Source: JBHIER01 sp046760705 [NCBI: bacterium]
Lineage (GTDB): Bacteria; JBHIER01; G020348925
Length of the DNA: 9,363 nt
Direction of reading: 5' to 3'
Assembly (NCBI GenBank): GCA_046760705.1
Contig: JBHIER010000099.1
Location: forward strand, 1 to 9,363
Shown in pieces: positions 6,488 to 9,363 of the stretch. Under the pieces are notes generated by a model. It did no database searches. It saw only the letters and a program-made list of their open reading frames with translations, and was not told where the DNA came from. How positions within the stretch are numbered: position 1 is the first letter of the stretch; each line of letters opens with the position of its first letter. Position numbers and translations under genes: made by a program.

Positions 6488-7204
6488 TCATTTCGTACTT
6501 TGACTTATACCCACGCAAAAGGAGGCCTCGTCCAGGCCCCCGCCGATCCGACCGTTCATCTCAATGGTCAGCACGTACCGACTGGGAAGCGAGAAGTCAA
6601 TCCCGGCAAAGACAAATCCGCCTGGATCGCGAAAGTCACCCGCCCCCCCACCGTCCCAGGTCAGTTCTCCATCGACGACCGAATAGGAAACTCCGAGATA
6701 CGGAAAAGTGAACCCGAAACCCTTGGCCACAGAGATGGCTAGCTGAAATTCGTTCCAGGTGAAGTCCGAGGGGGGCGCCGATCCGACGAACTCTTCGGTC
6801 TGAAGAACAGACCCGTTGGTTGTCAGAAGGAGACTGAGGTTCCGCTCTTCGCTGTGCAATGCACGCAGTTTGAATCCACCCCCGAAGCCGAAGCTCAAGT
6901 GATCGCTTTCAAAGGAGCGGGTCCGTCTATCCTGACTGGTGCTCACATCAAAATCGACCGCCCCCACTGCGCCACAGAGATCGAGCCAATCGAAGAGGCC
7001 GTACGTCCCTTTGAGCCAGTAGCGGTTCGATGTCACCTCGGACTCGGTCTCCAAATCGAGATTGCGGTTGTTCTGCTCCCATTCGGCGCTCACCGCCAAC
7101 CGCGCCTTCCCCACAGTAAGAAGGGGGTTGCCGGGCGATGAGGCCAGGGCCGGGATACCCCATCCCAGAGCAGAGCACATAAGGAACAAGAAAAATCTTC
7201 TCAT
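6488..7204 (-). CDS. Probable small outer-membrane beta-barrel protein with signal peptide
   Basis: A 238-aa exported protein. Residues 1-21 form a signal peptide: MRRFF start, hydrophobic core, then PALA before SS, a good signal peptidase I site. The mature part is rich in alternating hydrophobic/polar strands and in Gly and aromatic residues, for example YWLKGTYGLFDWLDLCGAVG (61-80), LSFGFGGGFKLRAL (103-116) and FVFAGIDFSL (197-206). This fits an 8- to 10-stranded barrel, but no named family was recognised. The last strand (ASFCVGIS) is followed by QSTK, so the usual C-terminal aromatic residue is missing. I chose the ATG at 7204 because it starts the signal peptide and has GGAGAGGGAG just upstream; upstream residues in the same frame have no such character. 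The gap to the stop of the upstream Ig-repeat gene is 14 nt, so the two are probably co-transcribed. It may anchor or help display that protein, which is inference. Confidence 0.7.
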   Translation of the reverse strand: MRRFFLFLMCSALGWGIPALASSPGNPLLTVGKARLAVSAEWEQNNRNLDLETESEVTSNRYWLKGTYGLFDWLDLCGAVGAVDFDVSTSQDRRTRSFESDHLSFGFGGGFKLRALHSEERNLSLLLTTNGSVLQTEEFVGSAPPSDFTWNEFQLAISVAKGFGFTFPYLGVSYSVVDGELTWDGGGAGDFRDPGGFVFAGIDFSLPSRYVLTIEMNGRIGGGLDEASFCVGISQSTK

Positions 7205-7218
7205 CGGTCTCCCTCTCC

Positions 7219-9363
7219 TTAATCGATCTGTCCGCGGATCGAAACTTGTGCGTCCCCGTTGTTTCCACTGGTCACCGTAATTGTGACAGTGCACCCCTCC
7301 GGCCCCTTCTCGTCCTCTGGATCGGAATCGTCTAAATAGAAAGAGAACTGTGTCCAGCCGGCGGACCGGGTGTCGGGCATGGTGACATCGACGTCTCCGG
7401 AGACAGCCCCCTTGGTGGCGGTCACCTGGATCCGGGTGCCGGCCGTCAACGGATTTCCGTTCAGATCCGCAAGGGTGAATTGGAACACTTCGTATCCTCC
7501 ATCCGGTATGTCGAAGGTGGTGGGCGAAACATCTGAAATGATGCTCGAGCCAGAGAAGATGACCGTAGTCTGAGTCCAGATGGCATTGCCCTGACCGTCA
7601 ACGGTGTTGGCAAAGACGATCGCCTGGCCGTCGCCGTTCTTCGGTGGGGTGAAATCGCAATAGGCGTTGACAGTGCTGGTGTATCCGGTCGAAGGGTCCA
7701 GGGCATTTGAGCGCGGAAGAGGAGAGGCCGACTCCAGGACGACGGTGGCCACCCCTAAGGCGTTGGTGACGGCCGATCCCTGAACGATCCCTCCGGTGGT
7801 GGTGAAATAGACGGCCGTCCCTGAGGGAACCGGATTGCCGTACCGGTCGCCGACGTAGACAGTGACAGAATCGGTCAACCCAAAGAGTCTCCAGCCGGCG
7901 ATGTTGGCCACTGCTGGCACAACGCTGAAATGGGCCAAATCCGGCGGCCCTCCGTGAATGGCAATCCTGACTGGAGTGGATTCGATGGTCGCCCCAATTG
8001 AAGCCACAACCTCAACTGCTCCCGCCTTTGAACCGCTATTCAAAGTAGTGAAGACCCGACCGGACTCATCGGTATAAACACTCTCCGGGTAGAGATACGG
8101 GACAATTCCCTCGGGAGGATCCCACATCGGACCGCCAAAGAGAGAAAACCTGACGAGTTGAGGGCTGTCAGAGCTTATGGGCCGTCCATTCTGGTCCCTG
8201 ACTTCAAAAGCCAGTGCGGCGGATTCGTTGTAGCCGGCCCCCCTCACCCCGATTGAATCCGGTTCAGCCGAGATGACGACAATCTGCGACGCCGCCCCGG
8301 TGGTGAACTCCACATAGGTTGTATCGAAGAGAGTGGCACCGTAGCTCACCACCACCGTGTCCAGCCCAACTTTTGTTCCGCTGGTGAGAAGAGACGTAGC
8401 CACGCCGCTCTCATCGGTCACCGCGGAGCCGACAATCGTCCCCATTTTGGTCCCAAAACTGACCACTCCGAAAGCGATGGGAAACTCATTGGTGGTCTCC
8501 TTGACCACCGTGGTGATCGTCGCTTGACTCGAACCGTCGGCGGGAATGGTCAAAGGATAGGCCTGCGTCTCCAGGGAGACACCTCCCAGTTCAATGTCGA
8601 TACAGTCCGGCTGCAGAACGCCGGTAACGGAGGCGCACACCCGGTCTGTCACATCTTCATAGCTGGCCAGACTGGTATAGGTGGCCCGGGCGATACCGTA
8701 GTCGTCGCGGGTCGGATCTGAAACTGTGAAGGCCACCCGAGTGATCCTTCCCACGGCGGCGTCGAAGGTGACCATTGCCCCACCCACTGGTCGGCCGAAG
8801 ACATCCGTCACCAGGGCGTCCACCAGAGTTGTGGCCAAACCGTTGGCCAGAAGGCTGTAGGAGAGGGCATCGAGGCGGACACCGTGGGCGTTGCCGGCCG
8901 GTCCTGGGAGACGAAAGGACTTCTCCCCCTCAATGCCACCGCTCTCTGCGATCAGGGTGATGCTATCTCCGACCGAACTGGCCGGGTAGTTCAGGTGGGA
9001 GGAGGCGATGCCCTCCACCGTCTGGATGGGGCTTTCCACCACACCGATGTTCGGATTGGAGCTGAAATAGACCCAGGTGCCATCCACCACCGGATTGCCG
9101 TTGGCATCAGCCACTATGGCCGCCACTGAAAGGGTATAGGTCCCGTTCTCATTGTCGGTAAACGAATCGGTGTCGTATCCGACCGCCACCGAGTCGGGGG
9201 CCCCGGCCACGGTCAGTTTGACGGGGTTCGAGACCACAGTATCATCGGCTGTGGCCTGGATTTCGATCCCTTCAAAGGTACTGGCGATGGCCCCGCTCAC
9301 AAAGCTGGTCACAGCCTTGCCGCTCACGTCCGTGGTCGCCGTTCCGGGGTCGATGTACTCTCC
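7219..9363 (-). CDS. Large Ig-like repeat (Big_1/invasin-type) surface protein, N-terminus beyond the window
   Basis: The frame is open to the right edge, so at least 714 aa are C-terminal to an unseen start. The first candidate start inside the window (GTG at 9327) lies within a repeat and is not the true one. The visible part is a string of about six Ig-like domains of 95-135 aa plus the end of another. Numbered from 9327, the domains are about 43-142, 143-249, 250-344, 345-460, 461-593 and 594-702. Marks of the fold recur: D.NGNPV-type turns (ADANGNPV 73-80, RDQNGRPI 377-384, GDRYGNPV 493-500, ADLNGNPL 620-627) and TDESG..TTL.SG strands (304-317 and 419-432). The composition is acidic and rich in Thr, Val and Ser, as in secreted stalk or adhesin proteins. 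C231 and C242 could form a disulphide. The protein ends directly after the last domain, with no membrane anchor or sorting signal visible. It lies just upstream of the barrel gene and is likely co-transcribed with it. Confidence 0.85.
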   Translation of the reverse strand, partial: GEYIDPGTATTDVSGKAVTSFVSGAIASTFEGIEIQATADDTVVSNPVKLTVAGAPDSVAVGYDTDSFTDNENGTYTLSVAAIVADANGNPVVDGTWVYFSSNPNIGVVESPIQTVEGIASSHLNYPASSVGDSITLIAESGGIEGEKSFRLPGPAGNAHGVRLDALSYSLLANGLATTLVDALVTDVFGRPVGGAMVTFDAAVGRITRVAFTVSDPTRDDYGIARATYTSLASYEDVTDRVCASVTGVLQPDCIDIELGGVSLETQAYPLTIPADGSSQATITTVVKETTNEFPIAFGVVSFGTKMGTIVGSAVTDESGVATSLLTSGTKVGLDTVVVSYGATLFDTTYVEFTTGAASQIVVISAEPDSIGVRGAGYNESAALAFEVRDQNGRPISSDSPQLVRFSLFGGPMWDPPEGIVPYLYPESVYTDESGRVFTTLNSGSKAGAVEVVASIGATIESTPVRIAIHGGPPDLAHFSVVPAVANIAGWRLFGLTDSVTVYVGDRYGNPVPSGTAVYFTTTGGIVQGSAVTNALGVATVVLESASPLPRSNALDPSTGYTSTVNAYCDFTPPKNGDGQAIVFANTVDGQGNAIWTQTTVIFSGSSIISDVSPTTFDIPDGGYEVFQFTLADLNGNPLTAGTRIQVTATKGAVSGDVDVTMPDTRSAGWTQFSFYLDDSDPEDEKGPEGCTVTITVTSGNNGDAQVSIRGQID

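Overview
The window looks like chromosomal DNA from a Gram-negative bacterium, probably an uncultured lineage such as a deltaproteobacterium, Nitrospirota or FCB-type candidate phylum. This placement is inference. It rests on a secreted Ig-like repeat protein paired with a predicted outer-membrane barrel, a sigma-54 activator, a multi-PAS hybrid histidine kinase, and REP-like palindromes with the ATTCC...GGAAT core. No rRNA or tRNA gene was seen, nor any CRISPR array, transposase or phage gene, so rank cannot be fixed from the window.

Layout. Positions 71-2584 (+) encode a soluble hybrid histidine kinase: coiled coil, three PAS domains, HisKA, HATPase and receiver. The first and third PAS copies are near-identical at DNA level. 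A gene-poor stretch (2585-3052) follows and carries a pair of REP-like hairpins in head-to-head arrangement. Next is a small retropepsin-like protein (3053-3430, +) with a strong ribosome binding site and visibly lower GC than its neighbours. The rest of the window reads on the minus strand. Reading in the direction of transcription (right to left), there is a large Ig-like repeat surface protein that runs off the right edge (9363-7219). It is followed 14 nt later by a small signal-peptide-bearing, probable outer-membrane beta-barrel (7204-6488). Then, after about 160 nt with two 12-bp palindromes, comes a bifunctional glutamate formimidoyltransferase/formimidoyl-THF cyclodeaminase (6327-4618). 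One nucleotide after its stop comes a sigma-54-type AAA+ activator without an N-terminal sensor domain (4616-3582).

How the genes fit together. There are two probable minus-strand operons: a surface pair (Ig-repeat protein plus barrel) and a one-carbon/histidine-catabolism enzyme translationally coupled to a sigma-54 activator. The hybrid kinase and the retropepsin-like gene stand alone. The sigma-54 activator has no receiver domain, so it is not an obvious direct phosphotransfer partner of the kinase. I did not find one clearly new multi-gene system. The best leads are the enzyme-activator coupling with its GAFTDA loop variant, the Ig-repeat/barrel pair, the divergent retropepsin-like protein, and the PAS duplication.
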